A DNA stretch of 64,000 nt from Synechococcus sp. UW179A (GCF_900473965.1 NZ_UCNJ01000013.1:16987-80986); one strand, 5' to 3'. Counted from the stretch's first letter, positions 16,930 through 26,183 are shown. Numbers and translations are program-made. The notes: generated by a model from the letters alone, not told the origin.

Positions 16930-17319
16930 ATGGCCGAATTCGATGCATCCACCCCGTTTATGTTGCTGGCGCGCATTCATGTGAAACCGGGCTGCGTGGA
17001 TGACTATCTGAAGCTTGCTGAAGCCACCGATGCAGCAGTCCAGGCCAATGAGCCCGGCATGCTGCATCACACCTTTGATCAAGATCCAGCTGACCCCGAG
17101 GCTTTCGTCTGGTCCGAGGTCTACGCCAACGATGCGGCCTTCGCAGCGCACGTGAACAATCCACCGGTGCAGGAGTATCTGCAGAGGCATGCCGAATTGG
17201 GAGATGGCTTCAGCATCGAGGTGTACGGCACCGTCGGCGCCGAATGCCGCACCCTGATGGAGTCGTTCGGGTTACCGCTGAAGATCTTTGAAAGCCGACT
17301 GGGCTACAGCCGTTGTTGA
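16930..17319 (+). CDS. Antibiotic-biosynthesis-monooxygenase (ABM) domain protein
   Basis: A 129-aa protein. FMLLARIHVKPGCVDDYLKL, GMLHHTFDQDPADPEAFVW and FAAHVNNPPVQEYL match the ABM dimeric ferredoxin-like fold found in small quinol monooxygenases such as YgiN and in heme-degrading enzymes. It could oxidise quinols or other aromatics. The C-terminal ~30 residues extend past the minimal domain. Divergent from the cupin lipoprotein across ~95 bp. Confidence 0.8.
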   Translation: MAEFDASTPFMLLARIHVKPGCVDDYLKLAEATDAAVQANEPGMLHHTFDQDPADPEAFVWSEVYANDAAFAAHVNNPPVQEYLQRHAELGDGFSIEVYGTVGAECRTLMESFGLPLKIFESRLGYSRC

Positions 17320-17815
17320 ACACCACCTTCAAACCGTTCAGAGCTTCAACAGGTTCAGACCTGGCGTGGCAATTCTCTGAAATTGAGCCGGTTTCAACTC
17401 GGCATGGCTTGAGTGCGTACTGAGTGGATCTTTTTCAGCTGATTTCAGAGATGCCGCTGAATTCTGAGATCGAACAATCCTCAGAATCTAAGGCTCATCT
17501 GAGAACACGGCATGAATAGACAAACGACCAATTAACGAGCCAAAAAGCCGAAAAAAATTTTTAATACGTTGGTACGGGGTAAACCAGCGTAGACCGCCTG
17601 AAAAAAGTCTTCATCAATCGTGCAAAGTTAGGGCGATTTCAGTTTCGTCCTACAACAATTTTTCGCCATCGCCAACACGCGGGAAGACCACAGAGCGCAT
17701 CAATCAACCATTTATATTGAAACTTCACAGATGTATTGCAACGGCGTGAACTTCCATTGCTGCATCAGCACGGTTGCGGAACAACACATACCTTGGGGTG
17801 CAACTGGACCAGGTG
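17320..17815. other. Intergenic, no gene seen
   Basis: About 500 bp, rather A+T-rich in its second half, containing an A6-T5 run near 17553-17563. I see no open frame with a credible start, and no terminator hairpin. A regulatory region or small RNA cannot be excluded. Confidence 0.4.
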
Positions 17816-18580
17816 ATGAAAACCGCTCTCATCCCTGAATTCGAACAGGAACGCCTCAAGGCCCTGAGTGAATACAGGATTCTTGGCACACGCCCTGAGC
17901 AGTCGTACGACGACATCACCCACATGGCCTCACTGGTGTGCGAAACACCGATTGCACTGCTGAGCCTGGTGGATAGCGAAAGGCAGTGGTTCAAATCAAA
18001 GGTGGGCATAGAGGCCGAGCAAACCCCCAGAGATTGGTCGTTCTGCGCCCATGCCATCCATACCGACCAGCCCCTGATCGTGACCGATGCGTTGCGCGAC
18101 GATCGCTTTATCGACAACCCGCTCGTCTGCGGTGACCCGAAGATCAGGTTCTATGCCGGCTTTCCACTCAACAACGAAACGGAGCACCGGATCGGCACCT
18201 TGTGTGTCATCGACCGAAAGCCCAACCAGCTCTCAACCAATCAGCTGCAGATCATGGAAGCCCTGTCCCGACAGGTGGTTTCGTTCCTTGATCTGAGAAA
18301 ACGATCAATCAATCTGCTCGAGTCGTTCTGCTCCGAAAGCAAGCCTTCGGGAATCATCTCCACCTGCAGCTATTGCCGCAAAGCCAAAGATGAGCGGGGC
18401 GATTGGGTCCATCTCGATCAGTACCTCGCCAAACGCAGCACCCTGAACTTCTCCCATGGCATCTGCGACAGCTGCATCGAAGAACACTTCCCTGAAGTCC
18501 TGGAGGCCTGGCAGGCAGAGAGCAGGGAGTCTGGACAACACGCTGAGAAATCGGCGCAGGTGATCAGTGATGAGGTCTGA
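17816..18580 (+). CDS. GAF-domain sensor with C-terminal CxxC zinc-ribbon-like tail
   Basis: A 254-aa cytoplasmic protein. Residues ~10-165 form a GAF domain (SYDDITHMASLVCETPIALL, WFKSKVG, FCAHAI, FYAGFPL, IGTLCVID). The tail has Cys184-x2-Cys187 and Cys217-x2-Cys220 with the pattern CSYCRK-D--G-W and FSHGICDSC, which is known from the ends of sensory proteins and response regulators and may bind a metal. No kinase or cyclase domain is present, so it probably relays a signal to a partner. I chose ATG 17816; a TTG upstream at 17774 is in frame. It abuts the stop of the convergent glycosyltransferase. Confidence 0.82.
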   Translation: MKTALIPEFEQERLKALSEYRILGTRPEQSYDDITHMASLVCETPIALLSLVDSERQWFKSKVGIEAEQTPRDWSFCAHAIHTDQPLIVTDALRDDRFIDNPLVCGDPKIRFYAGFPLNNETEHRIGTLCVIDRKPNQLSTNQLQIMEALSRQVVSFLDLRKRSINLLESFCSESKPSGIISTCSYCRKAKDERGDWVHLDQYLAKRSTLNFSHGICDSCIEEHFPEVLEAWQAESRESGQHAEKSAQVISDEV

Positions 18581-19807
18581 TCAAGACAGCTGACGACCTT
18601 TCCAGGTCCAGCCGCGGCCAGTGAGCGTTCGCCACACCGACACCGGTCCGATCGCCCCCAACAGCAGGCCGCCGGCACCCATCAGCCACCAGTAGGTGAG
18701 CGGCACATCAAAGCGCCGGCGCTGCCAGAGACGCAGGACCAGCTGCTCCCCAATCCCCAGCGCCGACAACCCCACCAATAGCAGCCACCAGATCGACAGC
18801 TGGGGCAACAGCCAAAGCAACACAAGCGCCGAAGGCAGCAGCAGCCAGGGACCACTGAACATCAGCACAACCACAGCTGCGGCAGCGAGAGCCTTACCCA
18901 CATCGCGATCGAGTCCGATCAACCAGTTTTTGGTCCACCCCTCCCAGAGTGAAGGCAGATCGGCATACATGCGCAGATCCACGGCATCAAGACCGAGCAG
19001 GTAGCGCAAGCGGAAGCCAGCAGCCTTAATGCCCCTAGCCAAGGCCAGATCCTCCACCACCTCGGCAGCGAGGGCGCGATGGCCGCCGACGGCCTCATAA
19101 GCGCTACGGCGAAACAGCATGAACGGCCCTGCCGCGAAGGCCACCACTGAATCAGGATCATTGGTGGCCTCGATCGGAAACCCCAGCCCCAGCAGACTGG
19201 CCATGATCGGTTGCACCATCCATTCCGCCAGGCAGCCGCAACCGAGCCGCGGGGCCAGGCTGAACAGATCCGCCTCCTCCCGGATCGCCTGAGCGAGTGC
19301 ACGGCGCAAAGCTTCGGGCTGCAGACGCACATCGGCATCGATGAACAGCACCCAGTGGCTGCGCACCTGCTCCATGGCTCGCGTGCAGGCCCAATTCTTG
19401 CCCACCCAACGCTCACCGGCAGGGCGCGGACCAGCCCTGAGCAGCTCAAACGGCGGACCGTCAGCATTGTGTTCAGCCGCCGTTTGCGCTGCCCTTTCAG
19501 CGGTGACATCCGCGGAGTCGTCATCCACCACCAGCACCTGCCACTCACAACAGGGACGATCACTGGTAAGCACACTGCTCAAACAAGAACCAATGTTCTC
19601 GGCTTCGTTGTAGGCAGGGATGACCACGCACAGCGAGGTGTCCGGAGGGTCAAACTCGGTGGCGGCCTCCAGGCAAGGGGCAATCGAAAAAACCCGCTGC
19701 AACCCAACCAGGACAATCAACAGACCAGAGCAGGCAGCAATAGCGATGGCCACCAACACCAGGGCTGCGATCAGCAGAGGGTTCAAGGCAAGATCCGGAT
19801 TGATCAC
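18581..19807 (-). CDS. Family 2 glycosyltransferase with membrane helices
   Basis: A 408-aa membrane-bound glycosyltransferase. An N-terminal helix (LLIAALVLVAIAIAACSGLL) is followed by the GT-A core: CVVIPAYNEAENIG, VVDDDSADVT, FIDADV, and a C-terminal acceptor region with VVEDLALARG. Three or four helices close the protein, ending GRGWTWKGR. This layout resembles the carotenoid/hopanoid-associated GT2 branch (HpnB-like, CruC-like), so a lipid or carotenoid acceptor is a reasonable guess. GTG start with CTGGA upstream. Alone on its strand; the next gene is convergent. Confidence 0.82.
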   Translation of the reverse strand: MINPDLALNPLLIAALVLVAIAIAACSGLLIVLVGLQRVFSIAPCLEAATEFDPPDTSLCVVIPAYNEAENIGSCLSSVLTSDRPCCEWQVLVVDDDSADVTAERAAQTAAEHNADGPPFELLRAGPRPAGERWVGKNWACTRAMEQVRSHWVLFIDADVRLQPEALRRALAQAIREEADLFSLAPRLGCGCLAEWMVQPIMASLLGLGFPIEATNDPDSVVAFAAGPFMLFRRSAYEAVGGHRALAAEVVEDLALARGIKAAGFRLRYLLGLDAVDLRMYADLPSLWEGWTKNWLIGLDRDVGKALAAAAVVVLMFSGPWLLLPSALVLLWLLPQLSIWWLLLVGLSALGIGEQLVLRLWQRRRFDVPLTYWWLMGAGGLLLGAIGPVSVWRTLTGRGWTWKGRQLS

Positions 19808-19872
19808 TCCAGGAAATCACCCTGGGCTTCTGAACAACCGACGCGAGTCCACAAGCAGGGACATCCAATGAC

Positions 19873-20055
19873 TCAGTTCAACAGCACAGCACCAGTTGCC
19901 AACAAATCTCGGCGGTAGCGACCGAGACCGGAGCGACTCACGTGGGCGACTTGGGAACAGCCGTTCATCCAGAACTGCACGCAAACCGACTCTTCAGCAC
20001 AGCTGTTGATGGATGGACCAGAGGAAGAACTTTTAAGTCTGGAAACAGAACCCAT
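19873..20055 (-). CDS. Small Cys-containing hypothetical protein
   Basis: A 60-aa frame (start 20055; an upstream ATG at 20118 is possible) with a Ser-rich start and CVQFWMNGCSQVAHVSRSGL then GRYRRDLL. The tail looks like a short helical, possibly DNA-binding, element, but no family is recognised. It sits just upstream of, and in line with, the glycosyltransferase gene. Coding status is uncertain. Confidence 0.4.
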   Translation of the reverse strand: MGSVSRLKSSSSGPSINSCAEESVCVQFWMNGCSQVAHVSRSGLGRYRRDLLATGAVLLN

Positions 20056-20311
20056 GAAGCAGCCGCAGATGGGCGCATGACACCGCAGCTGAACGCAAGC
20101 TGATGTGTGATCGATCACAGATCAGAGATCAAGAATCGATGGCAGTGAATCGCTGGTATCAACGGCCACGATTCAACAGATTTGTTCCAGAAATCAGTGG
20201 ATTCAGCAAGTCGACAAGGCTGTACAAGCTGCACAGCATCGGTAATTCTTTTGAAAAGGCCCTTCACCTGTTTTGACCTTCTCTTCTCTGAAGCCACGCA
20301 GAATAAACTCA

Positions 20312-20731
20312 GTGAAAACCGCCCATCTTTCTGGCGTCTGGCAACTGATGCGCTACGAAATCGAAGTTAAATCGAGCGGAACTATCTTTGAGCCAATGGG
20401 GAAAAAACCAACAGGTGTTGTGATTTTCACAACGGATGGTCATGTCTCATTCACGCTCACTGCTGAAGGACGAAAACCGCGGGAAAGCGAAAAAGACAGC
20501 GCTGATTTACTTAATAGTGTGATTGCTTACACCGGAACCTACAGGCTGGAGGCAGACCGATGGATCACCAAGGTGCATGTGGCATGGAATCCCGAATGGG
20601 TTGGGACGGAGCAGACCCGTTATTACCAAATCGAGCAGGATCAACTAAGTGTGCAAACTCCCTGGAGAGTGATGCCGAACTGGACAGAACAAGGGCTTAG
20701 CCGCAGCAACGTCACGTTTCGGCGTTGTTGA
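20312..20731 (+). CDS. Lipocalin-like domain protein
   Basis: A 139-aa protein with the pattern of the bacterial lipocalin-like family (Pfam Lipocalin_5 type): SGVWQLMRYEI near the start, PTGVVIFTTDGHVSFTL, AYTGTYRLEADRWITKVHVA, and TRYYQIEQDQLSVQ. No signal peptide is seen. I use GTG 20312; a TTG at 20273 is in frame but adds a basic extension. Such proteins are beta-barrels that probably bind small lipophilic ligands. Isolated gene. Confidence 0.72.
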   Translation: MKTAHLSGVWQLMRYEIEVKSSGTIFEPMGKKPTGVVIFTTDGHVSFTLTAEGRKPRESEKDSADLLNSVIAYTGTYRLEADRWITKVHVAWNPEWVGTEQTRYYQIEQDQLSVQTPWRVMPNWTEQGLSRSNVTFRRC

Positions 20732-20738
20732 TGAACCG

Positions 20739-21011
20739 TCAGGGCTTGCGTGAGCTACCGCCCTTGCCCCCTGATCCATGACGGTTCCGGTACCCCTGTG
20801 CCTCAGCGAGATGGCGCAGGAAAACGATTTGGTGACGATCGGGGAGACCAGCAGCAGCGATCAGACCCAGCAGCCCGAACACCAGGCCCGCAAGAAACCA
20901 CATCCGGCTGTTGCGCGCCTTCTGCTGCGCAAGCGTCGCAGCGAGGAAGGCACTGGCCAGATGTGAAGCGGCAATCAACAGCAGCAGCATCCAGTCCATG
21001 GGCAGAGACAC
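20739..21011 (-). CDS. Small two-helix membrane protein
   Basis: A 90-aa protein with two predicted membrane helices (MLLLLIAASHLASAFLAATL and WFLAGLVFGLLGLIAAAGL) joined by a short basic loop (QQKARNSR). The tail is Arg/Gly-rich (RNRHGSGGKGGSSRKP). No known family. Convergent with the lipocalin-like gene with a 7-bp gap. Confidence 0.65.
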   Translation of the reverse strand: MSLPMDWMLLLLIAASHLASAFLAATLAQQKARNSRMWFLAGLVFGLLGLIAAAGLPDRHQIVFLRHLAEAQGYRNRHGSGGKGGSSRKP

Positions 21012-21051
21012 TCGTCACACCAACTAGCTAGCCACAACAACCGCCTACAGC

Positions 21052-21861
21052 TCAAGCCGCTGTCAACAAGGGCTCATACATCATCAGAGCATGGTTCTCG
21101 ACAAGCAACTGTTCCGAGCTGGAGCCATCCATGTTCTGTTGAATCTGGAAAATCTGATTGTGCCTGGAATAGCCACCCCAGACCTGCTGCTTGATCTGGT
21201 GATGACGCTCTTCCAGGATGTAAATCGAGGAATAGTTGATGTCACAAAAGAGCTCACCATGCAGGTGGGTCTTATCCAGCCATAAATGAATACGAAAGCA
21301 ATAGGGTGTGTGATTGGTCAACTGAAGGTCAACATAGTTGTAAGCCAGTGTTGCACCTGCCCCGAAAGGTATTGATCGATTCACATCAGGGAAAACATCA
21401 AATCCATGCCGCCAACGCTCTGTGAGTGTGAGAGGACTATGCCCTGCAATCCAAAACAAGAGATTTCCAAGCTGACAAAGTCCACCTCCCGGACCTTGAG
21501 CAATCGTCCCCTGTTTCAAAACCAAACCATCCAGATAACCTTTGCTTCTTGAGGGTCGACCAAGCAACTTCCACACTGAAAATGTGTCTCCAGGGCGCAA
21601 AACAACCCTGTCCAATCGGGCAATGGCCAGCTCGAGATTCCTGCGCTTGTTGTGTTGAAGCTGAAGATCAACGCCTCGCAAAGGGCGAAGAATCAACGAC
21701 TGATGATGGAACTTCAGATGTTTGATCACCAGGGAGTCCGAACGAGTCGCCCAGGTCTGGCCACCCGTAAACCAGTGGATCTTTCTTTTTGCGATGTGGA
21801 ACTCACGCCCCAGCACTTGCCGGATTCTGCTGCGTTGAATGGGTTGGGAAAGCTCAAACAT
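21052..21861 (-). CDS. VanW family protein
   Basis: A 269-aa protein with the VanW core: a conserved NLELAIARLDRVVLRPGDTF, the GKLLGRPSRSKGYLDG-like segment, and the signature GPGGGLCQLGNLLFW. VanW occurs beside some vancomycin-resistance clusters, but in most bacteria, including cyanobacteria, it is a housekeeping protein of unknown function and does not by itself imply drug resistance. No signal peptide is seen. It follows the WD40 gene on the same strand with a 25-bp gap. Confidence 0.85.
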   Translation of the reverse strand: MFELSQPIQRSRIRQVLGREFHIAKRKIHWFTGGQTWATRSDSLVIKHLKFHHQSLILRPLRGVDLQLQHNKRRNLELAIARLDRVVLRPGDTFSVWKLLGRPSRSKGYLDGLVLKQGTIAQGPGGGLCQLGNLLFWIAGHSPLTLTERWRHGFDVFPDVNRSIPFGAGATLAYNYVDLQLTNHTPYCFRIHLWLDKTHLHGELFCDINYSSIYILEERHHQIKQQVWGGYSRHNQIFQIQQNMDGSSSEQLLVENHALMMYEPLLTAA

Positions 21862-21886
21862 TCCGAGCAGAGAGATCGATCACTGG

Positions 21887-22936
21887 TCAACCACGAATTT
21901 TGAACGGCCACACAGAGACCCGTCCGTCGGAATCGATTGCCGCCAATGCGGTGTCGTCCGGCTTCCAACACACTGCACTGATCTTCTCAGCGGTGAAGGC
22001 GCCTCCCAGTGGATTGCCATCACCATTGTGATCAAGCAGCCAGACGAACACCGAACCATCTCGTGCACCTGAGGCCAAAATCAGTCCTTCATGTGCAAAA
22101 GCCAGCGACGAAATCGGCTCAGGATGGAGTACAAGCTGCCCAGGCAATGATCCTTCTGGACCATCACCTTGAAAATTCCACACAATGATCTGGTCACTGC
22201 CACCGGTGGCCAGAAACTGACCGTTCTGATCAAACGCCAGTTGACTGGGCTTGCCTGGATAGCCGGTCATCTCGGCATCCAGCCCGGTTGAACGGCGCCA
22301 GAAATGCACTGAATTGTCCTGGCTACCGCAGGCCACGATGTCTCCATCGGGACTGAGCACCATGGAGACCAGTGATCCCTGCCATTTCAATTCCTGCGCA
22401 ACTTGCTGCCTGGTGATGTCAAAGAAGCTGACCTTTCCATAGCAAGCAGTGGCGAGCTCATCAGGCTTGGACCAAGAGATCGAACTGACCGTGCTGGGGT
22501 GGTCCTCAGTGCACCATTTCTCAACACCATCAGGGTGATAGATGTGAACGTTTTTCGATGCGGCAACCGCCAACATTTCGCCGCTGCCTGACCAGGCCAG
22601 ATGCTCAACCCAGCCTCGTCCAGGCTTGATCGAATGCAAGATTTCTCCTCGCTGACTATCCCAAATCAGCACGCATCCATCCTGGCCGGATGTGGCGAAA
22701 CGATCCCCTTTCGGATGAATCGCCAAAGCCAGTAAACCGCCCTGGTGAATGTTGTTTTTGGTCCAGATCAGTTCGCCGGTCTTGCCTGCAAACAGAGACA
22801 GTCCACCAGCAACATCGCCGACCAGCAGATTGTCTCCATCGCCCGTCCATCCACAGGCCAGCGCGTAGTCATCAACCTGGGCAGTCCAACCCTCATGAAG
22901 CATGCCCTGGGGGGCAAACGTCTTCAGATCAGGCAT
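21887..22936 (-). CDS. WD40-repeat protein linked to cobW
   Basis: A 349-aa protein of seven or so WD40 blades: LALAIHPKGDRFATSGQDGC--IWD, VEHLAWSGSGEMLAVAA, VSMVLSPDGDIVACGSQDNSVHFW, LAFDQNGQFLATGGSDQIIVW, SLAFAHEGLILASGARDGSVFVW. It should form a beta-propeller scaffold. The start overlaps the 3' end of cobW by 13 bp, so the two are translated together and the propeller probably works with the GTPase in zinc handling. This is inference from the gene pair and the nearby Zur box. Confidence 0.88.
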   Translation of the reverse strand: MPDLKTFAPQGMLHEGWTAQVDDYALACGWTGDGDNLLVGDVAGGLSLFAGKTGELIWTKNNIHQGGLLALAIHPKGDRFATSGQDGCVLIWDSQRGEILHSIKPGRGWVEHLAWSGSGEMLAVAASKNVHIYHPDGVEKWCTEDHPSTVSSISWSKPDELATACYGKVSFFDITRQQVAQELKWQGSLVSMVLSPDGDIVACGSQDNSVHFWRRSTGLDAEMTGYPGKPSQLAFDQNGQFLATGGSDQIIVWNFQGDGPEGSLPGQLVLHPEPISSLAFAHEGLILASGARDGSVFVWLLDHNGDGNPLGGAFTAEKISAVCWKPDDTALAAIDSDGRVSVWPFKIRG

Positions 22937-24261
22937 TGGTCAAAGTCCTTGCGCATCTGAGCCTCATCAAGATTACGGCCGATGAACACAAGCTGATTAC
23001 AGCGCGGTGCATCTCCCCACTCTTGCCCAGGCTGGGCGGTGAACAGCATGTGGACTCCCTGAAACACAACCCTCCGAGATTCGTTCTGATAGCTGATGAA
23101 GCCCTTGGTTCTGAAAATATCCACTCCTTTTTCTGCCAGCAGTGCTCCGATCCATTGATTGAGTTTTTCAGGGTCAACATTGCCCTGCCGTTCGATAGCA
23201 ATTGAGCCGACCTCATCGTCATGCTCATGCTCTGCAACCCAGACGCGCTCTTTAACCGGGCTCACTGATTGACCTGCCTTGATGATCTTCAGGTCAAACT
23301 CTTCAGCCGTGTGCTGGGCATAGAACCCGATCGTTTTCTCGCTCTTGACTTCGAACAGAAAAGATTTAGTCCCTTTTGAATTCAACTGAAGGCTTAGATG
23401 CTGATTGGGCGCGATGGAATCACCTGGCTCAAGTGATTGAGCGGCCTGGGCAAACAGCCGAACGCACTGCTCTGCACTCTGCTTCAGTGCATCTTCATCA
23501 ACTTTTTGTCCTGGGATAGCTACCAAAGACATCTCAGGATCAGGGCCCTCTTCGAGAGTCATCTCATACTGACCTGGCTCAAGTTTGTAGACCCCAGTCC
23601 ATTCAAAGGGATATTCAGGTTCAAGGAAGGTGGGCCGACGCTCAAGGATCTGATCAAGATCGAAGGCGCTCAGATTGAGCACCGTCTCGACAGGTACTTC
23701 AGCCTGAGTGCTGCGCACCACGCGGGCCATGGTGTTCATATCCCGCAGGCGTGATTCCAACTTCACCAGTGATTCTTCAGGCACAAGGTCAGACTTGTTG
23801 AGGATCAGCACATCTGCGAATGCCACTTGTTCAGAGCTCTCATTGCTTCTCTCAAGTTGTTGGTCAATATGGGCAGCATCAATGAGTGTGACTATTCCAT
23901 CAAGAGTGAATTCTTCCCGAATTTCATCATCCATAAAAAATGTCTGAGCAACCGGCCCGGGATCAGCAAGTCCGGTGGTTTCAACGAGGACGTAATCAAA
24001 TTTGTCGCGTCGCTTCATCAGGTTTCCCAGAACTCTGATCAAATCCCCTCTCACAGTGCAACAAATGCACCCATTGGACATTTCAAAAACTTCCTCATCA
24101 GCATTGATCACAAGTCCCTGATCAATACCTACTTCCCCATACTCATTTTCAATCACGGCAATACGCTTGCCGTGTTCTTCACTTAATATTTTATTCAATA
24201 AAGTTGTCTTGCCGGAGCCCAAATAGCCGGTGAGAATCGTAACGGGTACTTTTTGATACAT
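22924..24261 (-). CDS. CobW/G3E-family GTPase, probable zinc chaperone
   Basis: A 445-aa COG0523 GTPase. The P-loop GYLGSGKTT is at residues ~12-20, the metal-binding CxCC is NGCICC with Cys65-x-Cys67-Cys68, ETTGLADP follows, and the guanine motif is LNKSD. The second half carries a CobW C-terminal domain with an acidic/His stretch (EHEHDDEVG). Proteins of this class deliver zinc or other metals to target enzymes. The gene is divergent from znuA across a Zur-type palindrome, supporting a zinc role rather than cobalamin. I chose ATG 24261; a TTG 24 nt upstream is in frame. Confidence 0.92.
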   Translation of the reverse strand: MYQKVPVTILTGYLGSGKTTLLNKILSEEHGKRIAVIENEYGEVGIDQGLVINADEEVFEMSNGCICCTVRGDLIRVLGNLMKRRDKFDYVLVETTGLADPGPVAQTFFMDDEIREEFTLDGIVTLIDAAHIDQQLERSNESSEQVAFADVLILNKSDLVPEESLVKLESRLRDMNTMARVVRSTQAEVPVETVLNLSAFDLDQILERRPTFLEPEYPFEWTGVYKLEPGQYEMTLEEGPDPEMSLVAIPGQKVDEDALKQSAEQCVRLFAQAAQSLEPGDSIAPNQHLSLQLNSKGTKSFLFEVKSEKTIGFYAQHTAEEFDLKIIKAGQSVSPVKERVWVAEHEHDDEVGSIAIERQGNVDPEKLNQWIGALLAEKGVDIFRTKGFISYQNESRRVVFQGVHMLFTAQPGQEWGDAPRCNQLVFIGRNLDEAQMRKDFDQCLI

Positions 24262-24313
24262 AGGTCTTGGGCGGCACTCTTTCAACAGGCTAGTGAGGCC
24301 AGCCAGCCGCTGC

Positions 24314-24326
24314 GATAATGATTATC
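24314..24326. promoter_or_regulatory. Zur-type operator
   Basis: GATAAT-G-ATTATC is a perfect inverted repeat in the cobW-znuA divergent gap. It fits the known Zur/Fur-like box (TGATAATNATTATCA type). Position between the two starts suggests zinc-dependent repression of both transcripts. The outer arms continue partly (GC-GATAAT... / ATTATC-AT). Confidence 0.85.
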
Positions 24327-24389
24327 ATTCTTAAGCGCTGAGCTCTATCGAGCCTGCGTTATCAAATTCGTCTTAGCTTTCACAACTGA

Positions 24390-25406
24390 ATGGCTTCTGT
24401 GTTTTCGCGCCTAGGCGCAATCTCTCTCCTGGTCGGCCTAGTGGCCTGCGGAGCACCGAATGCAACCAACAATGAGGCAAGCCAGGCCAAGAGAGTGAAA
24501 GTGGTCACCACTTTTCTGCCGATCACACTGTTCACTGAAGCGGTATCTGGCGACTGCGCAGAGGTCACGTCATTGATTCCGCCCAATCTGGGGCCCCATG
24601 ATTTTCAGGCCACACCCTCCGACTTGGCAGATCTCAGCGGGGCGAATGTCCTGGTCAAAAACGGACTGGGAATGGAGGAGTTCCTCGATGATCTGATCAG
24701 TTCAGCTGACAACAAGGATCTGGTGGTGATTGATTCCAGCAGTGGCGTGGAGACAATCAAAGCGGCTGGTGGCGGACACCATGCTGACCACCACGACGAT
24801 GACCATCACGACGGTGAACACCATGAGGGTGAGCACCATGACGATGATGATGACCACGATCACGGCCATGGACACAGCCATGGTGAATACGATCCCCACA
24901 TCTGGCTCGACCCGGTTCGCGCTGCCCAGCAGGTCGAGAACATCAGAGACGGGCTTGTCAAAGCTGACCCCAGTTGCGCCGATGGATACAAGAAGAATGC
25001 AGACCAATACACCGCCAAGCTCGAGGAGCTGAACACGGAGTTCACTGCCAAGCTCAAGCCTTACAGCGGTAAGACATTCGTTGCCTTCCACGACTTCGCC
25101 ACCTACTTCGCCAACCGTTATTCGCTGAAAGCGGAATTCCTGGTTGACCTGCCGGAGATGAATCCAAGCCCGGCCGATCTGCAACGGGTGGCCGCTCAGG
25201 TCAAGCAATCAGGCTTGAAAGCCCTGCTCAGCGAGCCTCAGGAGGGCAATCGTTCTTTCAATGCCTTGGCGAAAGATCTCGGGGTGAATATCGTTGAATT
25301 CAACCCGCTTGAGACCGGCTCAGCAGAGTCCGCCAAGAAGCCAGGAACTTACTTTGAGGTGATGCGCTCCAACGTCAACAATCTGATCAATGCCATTGGG
25401 GACTGA
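24390..25406 (+). CDS. znuA: Zinc ABC transporter, substrate-binding lipoprotein
   Basis: A 338-aa cluster A-I metal-binding protein. The lipobox LVGLVAC puts the lipidated Cys at residue 20. Likely metal ligands are His70 (GPHDF), His170 (DPHIWLDP), His in VAFHDFATYFA and a late Glu/Asp in LLSEPQEG. Residues ~130-164 form a long His/Asp-rich loop, the hallmark of zinc-specific ZnuA rather than manganese MntC. It leads a three-gene operon with znuC 7 bp downstream and overlapping znuB. Confidence 0.95.
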   Translation: MASVFSRLGAISLLVGLVACGAPNATNNEASQAKRVKVVTTFLPITLFTEAVSGDCAEVTSLIPPNLGPHDFQATPSDLADLSGANVLVKNGLGMEEFLDDLISSADNKDLVVIDSSSGVETIKAAGGGHHADHHDDDHHDGEHHEGEHHDDDDDHDHGHGHSHGEYDPHIWLDPVRAAQQVENIRDGLVKADPSCADGYKKNADQYTAKLEELNTEFTAKLKPYSGKTFVAFHDFATYFANRYSLKAEFLVDLPEMNPSPADLQRVAAQVKQSGLKALLSEPQEGNRSFNALAKDLGVNIVEFNPLETGSAESAKKPGTYFEVMRSNVNNLINAIGD

Positions 25407-25412
25407 CGTTTG

Positions 25413-26183
25413 ATGCCCAACCCGGTGGTGGTGGTGAGCGACCTGTCGGTTGAACGATCAGGTCGCCTCGCGGTTGAACAGGTCTCGTTCGAACTCCCGA
25501 ATGAGAGCGAGACTGCTGTGGTTGGACCCAACGGCGCCGGCAAAAGCACTTTGGTGGCCGCCTTGCTCGGACTGATTCCAAAAAAGGAAGGAACGGTTCA
25601 GATACTCGGAGAACAGCTTTCGGCCAACGGCGACCTGCCCGGTGCCATCCGGTCTCAGATTGCCTACGTTCCGCAGAGTCTGGCCCTACAGGGACGTTTT
25701 CCCCTGACGGTGGCCGAGTTCGTCGGCTACGGGTTTGATCCTCCAGGTCCGCGCTGGCCATGGCATCAGCATCAGAGACGCAAAGCCGCCGTTGAGAAAT
25801 CCCTGGATCGCACCGGTTGCATCGATCTAAGAAACCGTCTTCTCAGTGAACTGTCGGGAGGTCAGCTCAAACGTGTGATGCTCTCGTTCTGCGTTGTTCG
25901 GCCCCGTCAGCTGCTAGTGCTCGATGAAGCACAGGCAGGCCTTGATGTGCCTTCGAACGAGCGCTTCCAGCAACTGTTGCTTGAGCTGCGACGTCAAGAG
26001 GGATGGACCGTTCTGCACGTCTCTCACGATCTCGACATGGTGCGTCGCAGCAGCGACCAGGTGCTGGGCCTCAATCGCCGCCTCTGCTGCAGTGGGTCAC
26101 CTGATCACACCCTCACTCCTGAACGTCTCATTGATCTGTACGGGCCCAACATGGTTCCTTACAGGCATCAGTGTCATGGTTGA
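25413..26183 (+). CDS. znuC: Zinc ABC transporter, ATPase
   Basis: A 256-aa ABC ATPase: Walker A GPNGAGKST, Q-loop VPQSLALQ, signature LSGGQLKR, Walker B LLVLDEAQAGLD, switch His in HVSHDLDMV. It powers the ZnuB permease. ATG 25413 is chosen over a TTG one codon upstream. The stop overlaps znuB by 8 nt, so translation is coupled. Confidence 0.95.
   Translation: MPNPVVVVSDLSVERSGRLAVEQVSFELPNESETAVVGPNGAGKSTLVAALLGLIPKKEGTVQILGEQLSANGDLPGAIRSQIAYVPQSLALQGRFPLTVAEFVGYGFDPPGPRWPWHQHQRRKAAVEKSLDRTGCIDLRNRLLSELSGGQLKRVMLSFCVVRPRQLLVLDEAQAGLDVPSNERFQQLLLELRRQEGWTVLHVSHDLDMVRRSSDQVLGLNRRLCCSGSPDHTLTPERLIDLYGPNMVPYRHQCHG

Noticed and set aside
21052..21861. Vancomycin resistance gene
   Set aside because: VanW is a widespread family; there are no vanA/H/X-type neighbours.
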